Assembly: GCA_963969345.1 (NCBI GenBank)
Contig: OZ017769.1
Location: forward strand, 9,489,725 to 9,553,724
Source: Turbatrix aceti
Taxonomy: Eukaryota > Nematoda > Chromadorea > Rhabditida > Panagrolaimidae
Reading direction: 5' to 3'
DNA length: 64,000 nt
In this document: piece by piece, positions 1 to 12,228 of the stretch
Layout: each line of letters begins with the position of its first letter
How positions within the stretch are numbered: position 1 is the stretch's first letter
Position numbers and translations under genes: made by a program
The notes under the pieces: generated by a model
Seen by the model: only the letters and a program-made list of their open reading frames with translations
What the model was told of the DNA's origin: nothing
Databases searched by the model: none

Positions 1-269
1 AACACCGCACACAATCCGTCAAGAACAAACCACAAATGACAACAGAAAATCGGCGTAGGGAGATTTCGTGCATCTGATGCGATTTAGCATAGCTTTGCAC
101 GTGCACGTCTTTTGCTGGCCTGGGTTCCATGGAAAATTTGTTAGTGCAATTTTGCATGTCTTTTTGTCCAGCAAGAGAGATGCTTTTCTCTGCGCTCTCT
201 GCACGCTCCCTGCTCGCACATAGCAGTTTCACTTGCTGGCGCTTATTTCGCGCGCCAACGGTTGCTCAT

Positions 270-434
270 AAACTTACCTGGCTGGAAGGATCCCGTGATC
301 AAGAAGACGGGACCTTTAGTGTGAGGCTTGTCCATTGCACTTTTCGGCTCAGGCTGACCGCTATGGCTACCCCGAACTGGGGTACGCCAACAGTTAAATT
401 TTTGGGTGCGGGAGATAGCGTTCGCGCTTCTCCC
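270..434 (+). ncRNA. U1 spliceosomal snRNA, copy 1
   Basis: U1 snRNA base-pairs with pre-mRNA 5' splice sites in the nucleus. The RNA begins AAACTTACCTGG, the splice-site-pairing 5' end known for metazoan and nematode U1. It carries the loop-I/II type segments CCATTGCACTTTT and GGCTCAGGCTGACC, a single-stranded Sm site AAATTTTTGG at 396-405, and a closing 3' stem-loop with a TTCG tetraloop (GGGAGA at 410-415 pairs with TCTCCC at 429-434). The 165-nt length fits U1. About 75 nt of 3' flank (from TTGTATTTATGAAATC) is also shared with the second copy at 17,158, while the 5' flanks have diverged. A long open frame across this region is incidental. Confidence 0.95.
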
Positions 435-1578
435 TTAGAATCTTGTGTTATTCCTTTGATGAGGATTTGTATTTATGAAATCTTTGGATTACAACAATTG
501 AATGGAATTGACAAAAGAATGTCAGCAATCAAGACGAAACAGTTTAAAAATTCATTTACGTTGCCATTTTGCGGTATACTCTGCAGTTTTAGTGATACAA
601 TGTGTCGAAAAATATGACTCAAACAAAAATTGTCTTTTGGTCTTGAAAAACACAATACCCGCCCGCATCACTCATTTTTTTCCATACCAATAAAAAATTT
701 ATAATAGATTTTTAGACGCATATCAAATTCATATCAACATTTTAGTGTTTGTTACGCTGCATCAGTTTTTTACACTTGGTAAACTCATTGTTTATCAAAA
801 AACATGTGTTTATGACCGTCTTTTTTTACACAACCTTATCAGGAACTTGAATATGTTCGAACACTGATCCACATATCAGGAGCTTGTACACTTTTTTTTA
901 AATTTTTAACGCAAACGTGTCTTCGAAGTACTATAAAAAAACCTTTTACCACCTCCAACATGCTTATCGTGCAAAGTGCACGAGAATTTAGTCTGATGGC
1001 CGAACCGGGGAAAAAAAGCAAATCAATGTTGCTTTCGTTTGCCTGATGACTCGAGCTTGTGGTGTTGTGTCGATTTTGGTGTTCGTTCGCAAACGACGCA
1101 ACAGTCGTTGAGGGCGAGAGGAGAACGGTTTGGTTTAGTTTATTCTGTGTCCCTTGCTGCAATTGTGTGCAATCAATCATGTCAGGCGTTTTTTTTCTGT
1201 TATTTGTTCTTCCATCGAAATATTATACTTTTCAATTGTTGTAATTTATTGTTGATTTATTCTGCATCGTCAAGTCAGTGTAGTCAGTGCTTCCCGTGAT
1301 CATCACTCTCTCGTTGCATCATCTCGTTGAAATTTATCATTGCCAGATTGATTTTTATTTTTATTGGTGGGGGGTTTATTTATACCATGTGTTGGTTTTC
1401 CTTACATAAGATCCTGTCACGTGGTCAGGTGCGGTGCAAAATGCCAATTTATATGCATGTATTTTTTAAAATAATTTGATGATAGTGTTTTTTTATAGTG
1501 TTTTTGTAAAGAAATTTTGTCAGGTAAAATAGTGCGCATTTCGTGATTTTTAAACGCAAGATCCAGGGAAAAAAGCAT
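435..1578. other. No gene recognised; AT-rich intergenic
   Basis: After the conserved U1 3' flank (to about 535) I see no coding exon with splice signals or codon structure. The stretch has poly-T runs and only short open frames on both strands. Confidence 0.5.
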
Positions 1579-1650
1579 GGCTGAGTGGTCTAGTGGTATG
1601 ATTCTCGCTTAGGGTGCGAGAGGTCCCGGGATCAATCCCCGGCTCAGCCC
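1579..1650 (+). tRNA. tRNA-Pro (anticodon AGG)
   Basis: A 72-nt cloverleaf. The acceptor stem GGCTGAG pairs with CTCAGCC at 1643-1649. The D-arm contains the A box (TGGTCTAGTGGTATG). The anticodon arm CTCGC-TTAGGGT-GCGAG presents AGG, which decodes CCU and CCC. The T-arm contains the box B (GGGATCAATCCCC). A TTTTT run immediately downstream (GAGTTTTT) is the expected RNA polymerase III terminator. No intron is seen. Confidence 0.95.
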
Positions 1651-4600
1651 GAGTTTTTGCACTTTTAGGACCCCTCAAGTTTTTTTTTCTATAAAATTTG
1701 AAAATTACCTCAAATTGAGTTATTGGGTCAAGAAAACGTATGTTTTTTTATGCAAATGAATGGTCAAAAATGATGACGGACGAACGACGTGTTCTGTCTG
1801 CCGCCGGTGCTGGCCGTGGATCTGCGCGCCTGAGAAAGAGAAGAATCAGACCATCATCAGACAGCCGTCGGGTCGGTCGGTTGGTTTCATCGGTCGGTCT
1901 AATGAAAGACAAGAGGTGCGAGAGACTGCTAGAAAATCCACACACACCCTCTAAACAAACGACCGATAAATATAAAAGGCGACGAACAAACGAACGAACG
2001 CCAGCCAGCTGATGAAAAATATGCACACTTGCATTCATCCATCTGTCAGCTGGATAAATTTTACCCCTTCCGACACACGTATCGGGCGCGCTGTCCCCTG
2101 CGCGCTATATAAAAGGCGACGAACAAACGAACGAACGCCAGCCAGCTGATGAAAAATATGCACACTTGCATTCATCCATCTGTCAGCTGGATAAATTTTA
2201 CCCCTTCCGACACACGTATCGGGCGCGCTGTCCCCTGCGCGCTCCTGCGCTGGACTGGTGGACACTGTTTGACCGGGTGTCTTTTACCGAGCTACGCGCG
2301 TGCGTAGATGAGACGTATACGCGCGCGTATGGATGCCTCGTTCGTTCCACCGCATGACCGACGAGTTAGTCAGTCAGTCACCCCCGTTGAAGACAAATTT
2401 TGTTCTACGGGGGGTAAAAGAGCCCGATGCTATGCTAGTATGTGTGTATGTGCGACGACGCGACGCAACGCAACGGTGGCGCTATTCTTTTTTCTCCCCT
2501 TGGACGGACTCGAGTCTCATCGAGAACGAAACGAAAACGAGGACCAACAACCAGCCAGGACGACTGCTGGCTGACTGCGTTCCTTTCCTTTCCAACCAAC
2601 GCGTCTCGATGGGAGAGAGGGATAAACGGAGCGAACATGAATTTATTTATTTGAGTTAACCATGTCTGGTTAATTTTTATTTTTTTCTGACTGTTTGTTT
2701 CTGATTGGGACGATACCTGGGTTTGGATAGCGATGGAGGTTTTTAACAAATATGTTTTATAAATATCACGATTTCTATGGGGCTGCGAGTTGTTTGATTC
2801 CCTTCGGATCCGTTGCACTACTATGTATTTTTTGCACTTTTTTCTGTTCGTTTACCAGTTGATTTGTTTGGTTGGTTCGCGTGGTGGTCGGTCACGCACA
2901 TACATATGTAGACGAGGAGCGAGAAGAGGAGACAACGACGACAAATCAATCGCTACACTACTTTTTTGCTTGCTTGCTACTTTTTTTTCTGATGATGCTG
3001 CCCCAAGTCAGTCATCAGACGATGATTGACTTGGACACAATGTACTTTTGTTTGTATTATGTAACCACTGGCTACTAAACATTTACTACAGTGTGGACGT
3101 TAGCGTAATATTCTGTAATCTTATTCAGTTGGACTGTTTTATAATAATCTTTTTGAACGTGAACGTAAACGAATATCACACATGGCACGTGCGCGCGCAG
3201 GCGTACGCAGACGATATATAATTTTTTACGATAGATAAGAATGATGTGCGCGAAGAATTTATTTCTAAAAAAATATAAAGTGCACATTTCGTTGAAAAAT
3301 TATTTAGCAATCGTATCTAATAGCCATTAACGTTGGGTTGGCCGACGTCATCAGCACACCATATTCATTCTTGGCGTCGGTACTTTTTTTTGTGTTGCAC
3401 ACACGCACTTTATTTTATCACTATTTTTCATCCCAAAAAAAAAAGAAAGATTGTGACCTAACTTCTTTTCCCCCTACTCCTGCTCTGGCCGGGTGTAATA
3501 ATAAGGTTCGTTCTTCGTTGTTCGGTCGCTTGGGAGGGCTGGTTTTATATGAAAAATCACAGGAACAAGACCTGCGCTTGTGCATTGCATCGGACTCGTC
3601 GATTGCTTTCCACCCAGCATCCATTAGTTTTCGTTGGTGGTTGCAAAGCGTGTTTCACAAAAACCCACTTCCCTTTTGATTTTGCACGTTTTTAGCGAAA
3701 TATATTTATATATCTATTATACTTTATACTGTATGTGGATTTGTCCTGTGATCTAGAGTTTTTGTTTTGAGAGTTTTATATCCGAAACATAGTTTAATAA
3801 TAACGTGATATGTGATACCTTAAAATAGAACTATTTTATTATGTTTAACATGCTTTGATATGAAATAACAGTCAGTTACGATAGTGCAAGTGATAATGGT
3901 ACCATTTGTGCTTGCGTACGTGCTAATTGTTCAAACGCTCTTTGATCTTTATTTATGACTCGGGTTGCGATAGTTGCACTTTTTCAGAGAGTCATAATCG
4001 GTTTGGCACCCCAATTTTTACGATGGATTATTTATTCATTATTTGTTTCGCTTTGGGTTAATATCCATTGTGGAGGGGATTAATCACAAAAGTCACCCAA
4101 CCTTTACCTCAACCGCCTCCATGGCCTTGATTTCTTTTGTAGTACAAAGTATCGTAAACTATCTAAAATGTGGTGGATTACAAAAGATCGATCTCGCGCT
4201 AAAGACTTTTTGTGTTTTGGTTTTATATGAAATTGTAACTTTCAAATTTTTATATTAGTTGTAAAACTGTAAAACGCTCCGAGTTGATTTTAAATATATC
4301 GCCTGATGGTAATATTGATTTTTTTTTCAAAAAGTGCAGAGCGTCTAAAGCAACCGTTCGGTAAGAATCACGAGTTGAATTTTTTTGATTATTTGCGCCT
4401 CGTTTTCTGCTTTTCGTCACGAGACAGTCGATGAATGACTTTTCGTTTCAAGAGTTCTCGCTCACTCGTTCGCTTTCGTATCATGCGGTTTCTCTTTTTG
4501 ATAGTTTTTTGACCGTTTACCAACTTGTTTACGTTCACTTACCTTGGATTTTGCATGGTTATCAGTTTAATTGATTAATTACCAGCTTTTATTACTGGTC

Positions 4601-5976
4601 GAGTCGATTTAATTTAGCTTATGAATATTTTTTAAAAACTGTTTATTAATTTTGTTGGTTGAATTCGTTACATTATTTTGTTGTTATGCATCACATCCTG
4701 GTAGTATTAGTATTATTGGTATCTTGTGGTAGTGCAACGGTGTTTTTTTTGTGGATGGATGTGGTTAGTTGCTCATCAATTTGTAAGTGTGTATGCTTTC
4801 ACTTTTTTTTTGTTGTGGTTGTGCTGCACAGAGCAGAGCCACAGAGCATATACACATCAACCCCCCCCCTCCTCCTACCCCAACTGTAGTAGCAACACAA
4901 TCGTTTTCTAGATAGATAGATACATACATGCTGGTCGTTTTTTTTTCTTTTCGTTTTTCTCCGTCGTTCATATAGACACATAAATAGCCTTTTTTTGAAC
5001 GTGATGATGCTGCATGCTTCTGGGCTGCGCTGGAGTGATGGGCGGCTGACTGACTGACTGTTTGTTGTTGCTGGCCTGCAGGGATTGGACAATCATGACT
5101 GACATCACCTGTAAGCAAGCAGGTGGATATGGGGGATTCCCGTGAATAAATAAATGAAACTTGTATGGATCGCGATGTAAGAATATTGATTGATTGATTC
5201 CTGGAGGGAAAATTTGTGGTCTCAAGTGGAAAATAATTTTTTGGTGGTAAATATGTATTGATATCGTAATTGACTTATGTGATGGCCTTTTAGGCTTAGT
5301 TTTACGTTCTGTAGAAAATTTTTGTCTCAAGTGGAAAATTAGTTTTTTTTTGTGATAAACGTGGTCCGATATCGTAATTTGGGCTAGGATTTATTTTTAG
5401 ATTTTTTTACAATTTGAGGAATTCTATCGTATCTACAGTAATAAGTAATTTATGTTCGCGTTTACGTTTGATTTTGCACCCGTCTTTAATTGGGAAATCT
5501 CACATCCGTGACCAAAAAATTCCGAGCTCAAAGCACGGTACAATCGATCACGCGTTCATTTTCGTTGCTTTCCTGGTCGTCTGTTCGGTTGGAGTGGAGT
5601 GAGTTGCGGCTGGTTTGTCGCTTCGTGCGTGCGTAAATGTGTATGTTTGATTTCTTTCCTGCGTCCAGGGCCTGCAAGCCAGGAGGACCGCTTCTCCGAA
5701 AATGTTGTGTGAATAAGACGCGACACATGTATTGCAAAAAACGATCACTCGGTTATCGTAAACTGAAAAATTTCGTTTTTTGCGCGTTCGGGAATTGTGA
5801 ATTTTTTGGATTTGTGGTTATTTTGGAAATTGTTTTTTAGGTGCCGCTGTTGTATTTTGAAACATAAGAAGACTCAAACAGAATCTATCCAACCTACCCT
5901 TGATTTCTTTCTCTCTCGGGGACGCGATATTTTCGATCCCTGCCCACAATCACCTCCAGTACCTACCCACAGCACC
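1651..5976. other. Long non-coding stretch upstream of the PCMTD-type gene
   Basis: Over 4 kb with no convincing exon. It holds the 137-bp duplicated TATA segment (1971-2244), a C-tract near 4861 and many poly-T runs. An acceptor-like TTTTTTAG near 5838 lies about 140 nt before the PCMTD start codon. Part of the stretch may therefore be a promoter and a 5'-UTR intron or outron for that gene; this is inference. Confidence 0.4.
1971..2244 (+). repeat. 137-bp direct tandem duplication, each unit starting at a TATA box
   Basis: Two head-to-tail copies, 1971-2107 and 2108-2244, each starting TATAAAAGGCGACGAAC and ending ...CCCTGCGCGCT. They look identical by eye. TATAAAAG is a strong TATA-box match, so the repeat duplicates a putative core promoter plus the first 130 nt downstream. 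No coding exon can be assigned directly downstream. Confidence 0.8.
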
Positions 5977-8900
5977 ATGGGCAACATTCACACGCGCCCG
6001 GCACACAACAATCTCGTCCTCGTCGACAACCTTACGGGAACCGATAAAATCAAATCCCAAACAGTTGAATTTGTCTTTCGACTCGTTGATCGTGGAAAAT
6101 TCTTTCCAACCGGGACCGATATCTCAGAGGTCGCATACAACGATAACGCATGGCGGGTAGCAGTTGATCCACAGGATCCCAATCGAGCTGCCGTCCCTCA
6201 CCTCAGTGCCCCAAGCATCTACGCGCAGATTCTCGAACACTTTGACCTCAAGCCTGGACAGTCATTTTTGAATCTCGGAAGTGGAACGGGTTACTTCAAT
6301 ACTATTATTGGATTTATTCTTGGTGAGTGTTTATTTTGTGGGTATTTTTCTTAAACAGAACTTTGGTGATGATTTTATACTTGAAATACGTTTTTTGAGA
6401 GTTTTGGACTTTTTTGAATGATTTTTGGTCTAAAATAGGTTTTTAGGACTGTTTTGGTTTATTTTAGGCCGAAAATATAATTTTTACCCAAAAATAGATT
6501 TTTTTAGTTATTGTAGGTGAAAAATCCTGAATTTCTATTTCTATTCTGATTTTCATTAATTTTCCCTATTTCAGGTTCCTGTGGAGTCAACCATGGCGTG
6601 GAGTTGTCTGAATACATGGTCAACTTCGCCAACACACGTAAATCAGACTTCATGATCCACGACCCGGCAGTCAGGTGTTTTGACTGGTGCATGCCCGAGT
6701 ACTTCCGAGGCAACGCATTCCAGACCGAAGTCGGCTCCCGGTACGATCGAATCTACTGCGGCGCTCACGTGCCCACGGGCAAGAGGATGAAGTTTGCCAA
6801 GATGCTCAAGGTCAATGGCATCCTCATCATGCCTTACGATAACAAGGTAAGCATTTATATTTGGCCTAAAATTTGAATTTTTAATTAATTTGAACGATTT
6901 TATTTTCAGCTCCAAAGAATCGTGAGAATGTCAGAAAAAACATTCCTCTGCTTCGAACTGGCATCGGTCTCGTTCAGTGGATTTGTCGAAGTCGACGAAC
7001 GTAACCCGCATTCGATATGTCCGCTCAAACTGACTCCTTTCACGTCACCGCCTACGCTTTTTACACTGGCTCGTCGGGAAGTTCTCAAAAATGCTCGGGC
7101 AATTACGGGTCAGAAAATTAAACTGCATTTTCGGCAGACTACAAAGCCCCGCGATCACATGCACTATCCGTATGACGCGAGCGAAGATGACATGCTCAAC
7201 AACGATGTCCTCAACAACGTGGATATCGAAAATCAGAATCATGCTTTGCTTCCGGAAAGGGATGAATTGGTAGGTTTTTTTGGTGAAAATGGGGGTAAAG
7301 TAGCCGAAATAGAGATTTTGTAGGTTTTGAGTGGAAAATTTATTTTTGTAGCCTAAATCGTAAATTTTGTGAATCGAGTGGAAAATTTGTTTTATACTAC
7401 TTTTTTTTTAATTTTATGTTTCTTGAACGGAAAATTTGTTTTTTATGCCCAAATTATAAATTTTATTGGTAAACATTTGTTGTTTTTTTCAGGGTTACGC
7501 GATCCACCACGTTCTGGCTAATCGGCGCGCTAATTTCCACCTCGAAGTCGGCTTTGAGGAAGAAGACGACCCGATGATCCGGCAAGTCATGCGTGTCTAC
7601 CATAACCAGCGACGACAGGATGCCCTGCAATTCGACGGTCACATTCATCATCGCGATGGCGGCGGCGTCGGCGGTTCCGACGACGAAGACGATGATGTCG
7701 TCGACGACGACGACGGAAACATGTCTGACGGCGAGGATTCTGATGGCGGCGGTGGTCCGGCCCCTGGTCCAGGCGGAGGCGGCGCTATTGGCATTGGTCG
7801 GGGTCGTGGTGGTGGTCGACCTGCTCAGCTGGAAGAAGAGTTCCTCAGACTACGCGAATTATCCCGACGTCTGCATCACGGAATGGACAATGACGACGAT
7901 GGTCGAGATGGAGAGCGAGATCGCGATGATCGAATGTCGACCGATGGAGAAGCAGCGGACAACGAATCCGATTTCGACGATCAGGATGACGACAGATCGG
8001 TTCGCGTCGGCGAAGATCGCCTCAGTCTTCCCGGGGATATGGATTCTGATGATTCGGATATCATCCTTGAGAGGGAGATTCCGGTTGTTGACTTTGACGC
8101 CGAAGCCGATGCTGACATTCGACGTGAACGTGAACGAATCAACAACTACCGACGACCTGTAGCCCCCCGAGCGAGAAGAAACGCAACCTGGAGGGATAAT
8201 TTGCACCAAAATCATGGGAACCAAATTCGACAGATTATGCCGATGGCGTACGATATCCATCTTTTGTGAGTTTTTTTGGTCGTAAACATTTAGGTTTTTT
8301 TGTGATTTTTGGGACGATTTTGGGCGTTTTGAAGATTAAAACCATTTTTGGGCTTCTTTTTGTTCGAATTTGCTGTTTTTTAGGCGTAAACTACATCTTT
8401 TGGGCCCAAAATAGGTATTTGAACTCTGAAATAAGAATTTACTTGTTCAAGATATAAAAATAAGTCTAAGAACTCATTATTAGGCTAAAATGGACGAAAA
8501 AATACATAAACCTTTATTTGTGACAATTTACCGTTCGATTTGAATTTTTCAGCAACGACGAGCACGAAGCGGTTATGAACATGCTGCAAGAACAATTTCT
8601 GGGCCCCAACGCGGACATCGGTCTCAACGTCGTTCTCCACGACGTTGAACCCTACCACCACGTCGACGAGAGACCAGATCGCCGACGCCGAATCGAAGTT
8701 CGTCGTCGTTCTCCCACCCTCAGATACCGTCCCCAGGTAGCGGAAAATTCCAACCACGACACAACTGCTCCGTGGTCGTCGGCATCGACATCGACCGCGA
8801 CGAATGGCCCGACGTCGTCGTCGGCAGCGTCTTCGTCGTCGGCTTCGGCTTCGTCGCATGGTCAGCCTGGACCCAGCAGCTCCCGTGCCACCCAGGCGGG

Positions 8901-9830
8901 TCCTTCGTCGTCGTCGGTGTCTTATACGTCGTCGTCGACGAATCGGCAGTCATCGTCGGTTGCGTCGAGCAGTACTGCGGAGTCGTCGAGTAGTACGATT
9001 AGCACGCCGTCTATGGCTTCGGCGGCGACGCAGACGAGTGACATTTCGCCGCCGAGGAGTGTGTCGGCTGAGTCGGAGAGCAGCCAGCCGGGGCCGTCGA
9101 ATCGTAAACGTCGACGACCGGATAGCAGTACGAGCAGCAGCTTTGATTCTGCGACTACCGCTACGGAAACGTGAGTTTTGAGGGGGGAAAGTGAAAAAAC
9201 GGTAATACGGATTTTTTGTTGAAAAAATGGTATATTTTGGGGCAAAATAGGCGAAAAATTAAGAAAAATGAAGCAAATAACATTTTCGATGTAAAAAACA
9301 TTTTTTGTGTGAAAAACATAAAAAAAATAACTTTTGGCACGAAATGTGGAATTTTAGGTAAAAATTGATGAAAAGTGAAAAAACGGGTCTTTGCAAGAAA
9401 AAAATGATTTAGCTATGAGTATCGTAATTTGGCCATTTTCAGCTCCAATTACTCGCCCGGCCAATCGAACTCGATCCCACCGCGACAGGCCCGGAACGAA
9501 AATGAACACCGGAATCACCTGACCGATTATTCTCAACTCCGAATTCGCACCGATACCCTCAACGAGGCCGACATGACGTCCGATTCCTACGCTGCTGACA
9601 GCTTCGAGGGCCCATCCATCTTCCGCTTCCCGTACGTGAGAATTATCCATGCCGGCGAGTCTCCCCGTCGCCGAGGCTACCACCACCTTCCGCAGAACCA
9701 TGTCGTGAAGAGACTCGCGAAACTCGATCGCCAGCTTCTCGCTCGCATGGTCGTCTTTGCGCGTGCGTTCTCGCGCCATATCGAGAGCCTGCCTCTTCCA
9801 CCTTTGATTATCCGCAAGCTGAATGTGTGA
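5977..9830 (+). CDS. PCMTD-type protein-isoaspartate methyltransferase-domain protein, long form (6 exons, 918 aa)
   Basis: Exons read as 5977-6322, 6575-6846, 6910-7269, 7493-8265, 8553-9170, 9443-9830; every join keeps frame with GT...CAG introns. The start MGNIHTRP follows a clean ACC-ATGG context and resembles the MGG N-terminus of PCMTD1/2. The methyltransferase fold shows the SAM-binding loop LNLGSGTGY near residue 110 and YDRIYCGAHVP downstream. PCMTD proteins are thought to be Elongin/Cullin substrate receptors rather than simple repair enzymes. The C-terminal LPLPPLIIRKL resembles the LPLP end of a SOCS/Cul box, consistent with that role (inference). Exon 4 adds a highly acidic DE-rich and glycine-rich segment and exon 5 a long serine-rich segment, making the protein about 2.5 times the vertebrate length. 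Confidence 0.88.
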
Positions 9831-11205
9831 TTCTGCTGCTTCGTCACTCTGCCACTCTGGCAGGCTAAAATACCGTAACCGACGGGTGAATCGTCAAAAA
9901 TGATTGTATGCGATCAAGTCTCAAATGTTTTACGAGTGCATGGATGCCAGAAATATTTTTTATTAATAATCCAATTTTTTTTTATTTCCTGCATTGACGG
10001 TCAAATACTTTATTTTTACGTCATTTATAATATTACTGTATTTCATCCCCAAAGTATACACGCTTTTAGTTTCCCCCCATTTTTTCGTGCCTTAGCCGAT
10101 CTTTTTTGTTTTCTTGATTTGTTTTTTTTTTCCAACTTTTTTTGACCCTCCAAAGTGGAAGAAACCCAGTTTTTGCCCGATTTGTGTTTCCTTATCGAGT
10201 CTCTTATCGTACGACCCACCACTTGCTCATCATCACCGGATTTTTATTTCTACCACGCACTTTCTGTACTCTTTTCTGTCATCGGCACTTTGCGGGCATC
10301 GGACAATGACTCGTTAGTACGCCGGCTAAATGGAAATGTTTCAAACGGATTTTTTTTATCAGTGCACGTGCTTTTTTGACTTGTATGTAATAAAAAAGAT
10401 TTTATTTATTTGATTACGAGGAGATGATTTGGAGGATGACAGACAGGAAAAAATTGTTTGCGGGGGGATTCTTCATTTTGAAAGGGGTCGACGGGTGTTC
10501 GAAAAAAATTGGAACTGGTCTTCGGCGTCTGCCGCGACGAATGCTCCGACGTCGTCGATTGGACCCTGCAGGGTACCCTGAAGAAGAATTGTCGTTCGAG
10601 CAGAGCCCAAAAAATGGAAAATAGATGATTTTTTTATACCAAAATTGTGTCACCAATTTCATACAAGTTTTGGAACTTTCACACATAACTGTGCAATTTT
10701 TTTTGGTCCCTTGTGTGAAAGTTCCTTCATCAATTGAAAAGAGAGTGTGAATTGCTCAGTTGCTTGTTTGTTTGTTCGTTCATCTCGAGCTTGGGAATAA
10801 ATCATTAACGTAAAAAAATAAGAAAAAATAACTACATTGTGGTTATTTTTAACAAATTTTAGGCTTATAAATATTTAGATCTGAAACAAGGTATTTTTAG
10901 TAAAAACCAGTTTTTTATAATATTTATTTTTTCCAGTTCTTTTACAGAAAACCGGTTCTTTTACGGGCTGGGTTTAAACAGTACACGCAGCGATTTTAAA
11001 TATTACCAAAATCGGGACTGTTTATAAAGCATTAGGATAAAACAATAATAATATTATTCTTTTTTATTATTATTCAGCAATTTTCTGATTATTTATGTGT
11101 TTATCAACAATCAGTTTGACGGCTTTTTGACATCATGGACAGAGTTTTGTTTTTTTGTTTTGACGTAGTTTTTTTTAGAATCATACTGTTATAGTAGCAA
11201 TTCAA
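9831..11205. other. Intergenic, AT-rich; one dispersed repeat
   Basis: No gene recognised. It contains a dispersed repeat (about 9893-10007) found again inverted near 16,682-16,805. A short inverted repeat GGAACTTTCACACA / TGTGTGAAAGTTCC lies near 10,672-10,725. Several pyrimidine runs occur. Confidence 0.5.
9893..10007 (+). repeat. Dispersed repeat, copy A
   Basis: Contains TCTCAAATGTTTTACGAGTG, GATGCCAGAAATATTTTTTA and CTGCATTGACGGTCAA in order. The reverse complement of 16,682-16,805 carries the same three blocks with scattered substitutions and small indels. Copy A lies just 3' of the PCMTD-type gene. No terminal repeats or target duplication could be defined. Confidence 0.7.
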
Positions 11206-11349
11206 AAAATCATTTATTCTGGTGCTCCGAAGAGAGGCTCCTCTGGGATTGTTATGTAATAAGACGTTTTTTCCCATAAATACCCGAAATTTTCTCTTTT
11301 GTTCACTCCAGTGTTTCCGTAGTTGTTTTGCTCTTCGATCGCCATCGCG

Positions 11350-12228
11350 ATGGCGTCAGCGAAGCTTCTCAACGTGCTTAGCTTGGCAGTTCTGTTCGTC
11401 TTAATCGGCGGAGACCAGTGTAACATCGCCTTCGCCTTCATCGCCCCCGGAGGCGCCTTCAGATCGCCTTCGCCTCCGGAGGCGAAGGCGAAGGCGAAGG
11501 CAAAAAATTGATCGCCTCCAATTGCCTTCGCCTCCATCGCCTTCAGACCTTTACAATTTTGAACAAAAAATTTGAATGGCTTTAAATTCTAACCACAAAT
11601 AGTCAAAAAACAGTTTTACCACTTTATTTAATAGAATTAAAAGCCTTCTATTATCATAATTTCGCTTTCTGCTATGATTTTGTAAGAGAAAATTTGAGAA
11701 TTGACACCAAAGGCGCCTCTGATCGCCTCCGTCTCTGGAGGCGCCTTCATCGCCTTCGCCTTCGCCTCCGGAGGCGAAGGCGAAGGCAATAATTTTGGTT
11801 TGCGTTACACTGGCGGAGACCATGTCACAAGTAATCTTTTTTCTCGTTTTTAGGCGCTTCCGATTCACGCTTGTTTTTCAGTTGGCGGATGTGAAACCTG
11901 CTACCAATCTATATTTCAGGGAAAGGTCCACTTTAAAATGACCTTTGAATGCGCGTGCAGCTTCATCAGGGATGGCGCCCCTTTTGTCCACCTTTATGAT
12001 GATTCCTGGAAGGTTCTCGCTAAAACAGAAATACACCGAACATCTTTCTCGAAGGGATACGCTGATTACTCCTTTGAGGCGGACTTTGGTTTGTTCACTC
12101 AGTATACGAGCAAGGCGTTCGTAATCATTCGACATCCATGCTCACACAGCGATTTGGACTACAGATTTGTTGGACCTAATAGAGATCACGTTGTTTTTGA
12201 TCATGATTGTCCAAAAATAAATACATAA
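11350..12228 (+). pseudogene. Secreted cysteine-containing protein gene, exon 1 split by a transposon
   Basis: Paralog of the intact minus-strand gene at 15,979-16,446. Exon 1 starts at 11,350 and encodes MASAKLLNVLSLAVLFVLIGGD, a signal peptide. It is interrupted after 11,417 by a 393-bp insertion that reads into a stop at about 11,511. Exon 1 resumes at 11,812-11,830, followed by an intron (GTAATC...TTTTCAG, 11,831-11,881) and exon 2 (11,882-12,228, starting GGCETCYQ). The mature part keeps the cysteines and motifs of the paralog (CACSF, SFSKG, PCSHSDLDYRFVG, DHDCPK). The ending I-I-R-H-P-C resembles the nematode transthyretin-like pattern, but assignment to that family is weak. Without the insertion the gene would appear intact, so the disruption looks recent. 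Confidence 0.75.
11418..11810. mobile_element. 393-bp non-autonomous DNA transposon in exon 1, 11-bp target duplication
   Basis: Ends are GTGTAAC...GTTACAC (7-bp terminal inverted repeats). The target duplication GGCGGAGACCA lies at 11,407-11,417 and 11,812-11,822. The undisrupted paralog on the minus strand has the matching empty-site sequence (AGCGGAGACTATGTCACAAG). Both ends carry GC-rich hairpins built of CGCCTTCGCC / GGCGAAGGCG hexamer arrays (about 11,467-11,500 and 11,752-11,788). The middle is AT-rich and non-coding. Duplications of 9-11 bp are typical of Mutator-like elements, but the ends are too short to assign the family. Confidence 0.8.

Noticed and set aside
129..617. 162-codon open frame at the left end
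   Set aside because: It runs through the U1 snRNA gene, and a matching frame recurs only because U1 is repeated at 17,158.
11467..11800. GGCGAAGGCG arrays considered as a CRISPR-like or satellite array
   Set aside because: They are hairpin ends of one transposon with defined TIRs and an 11-bp duplication, with no regular spacers.
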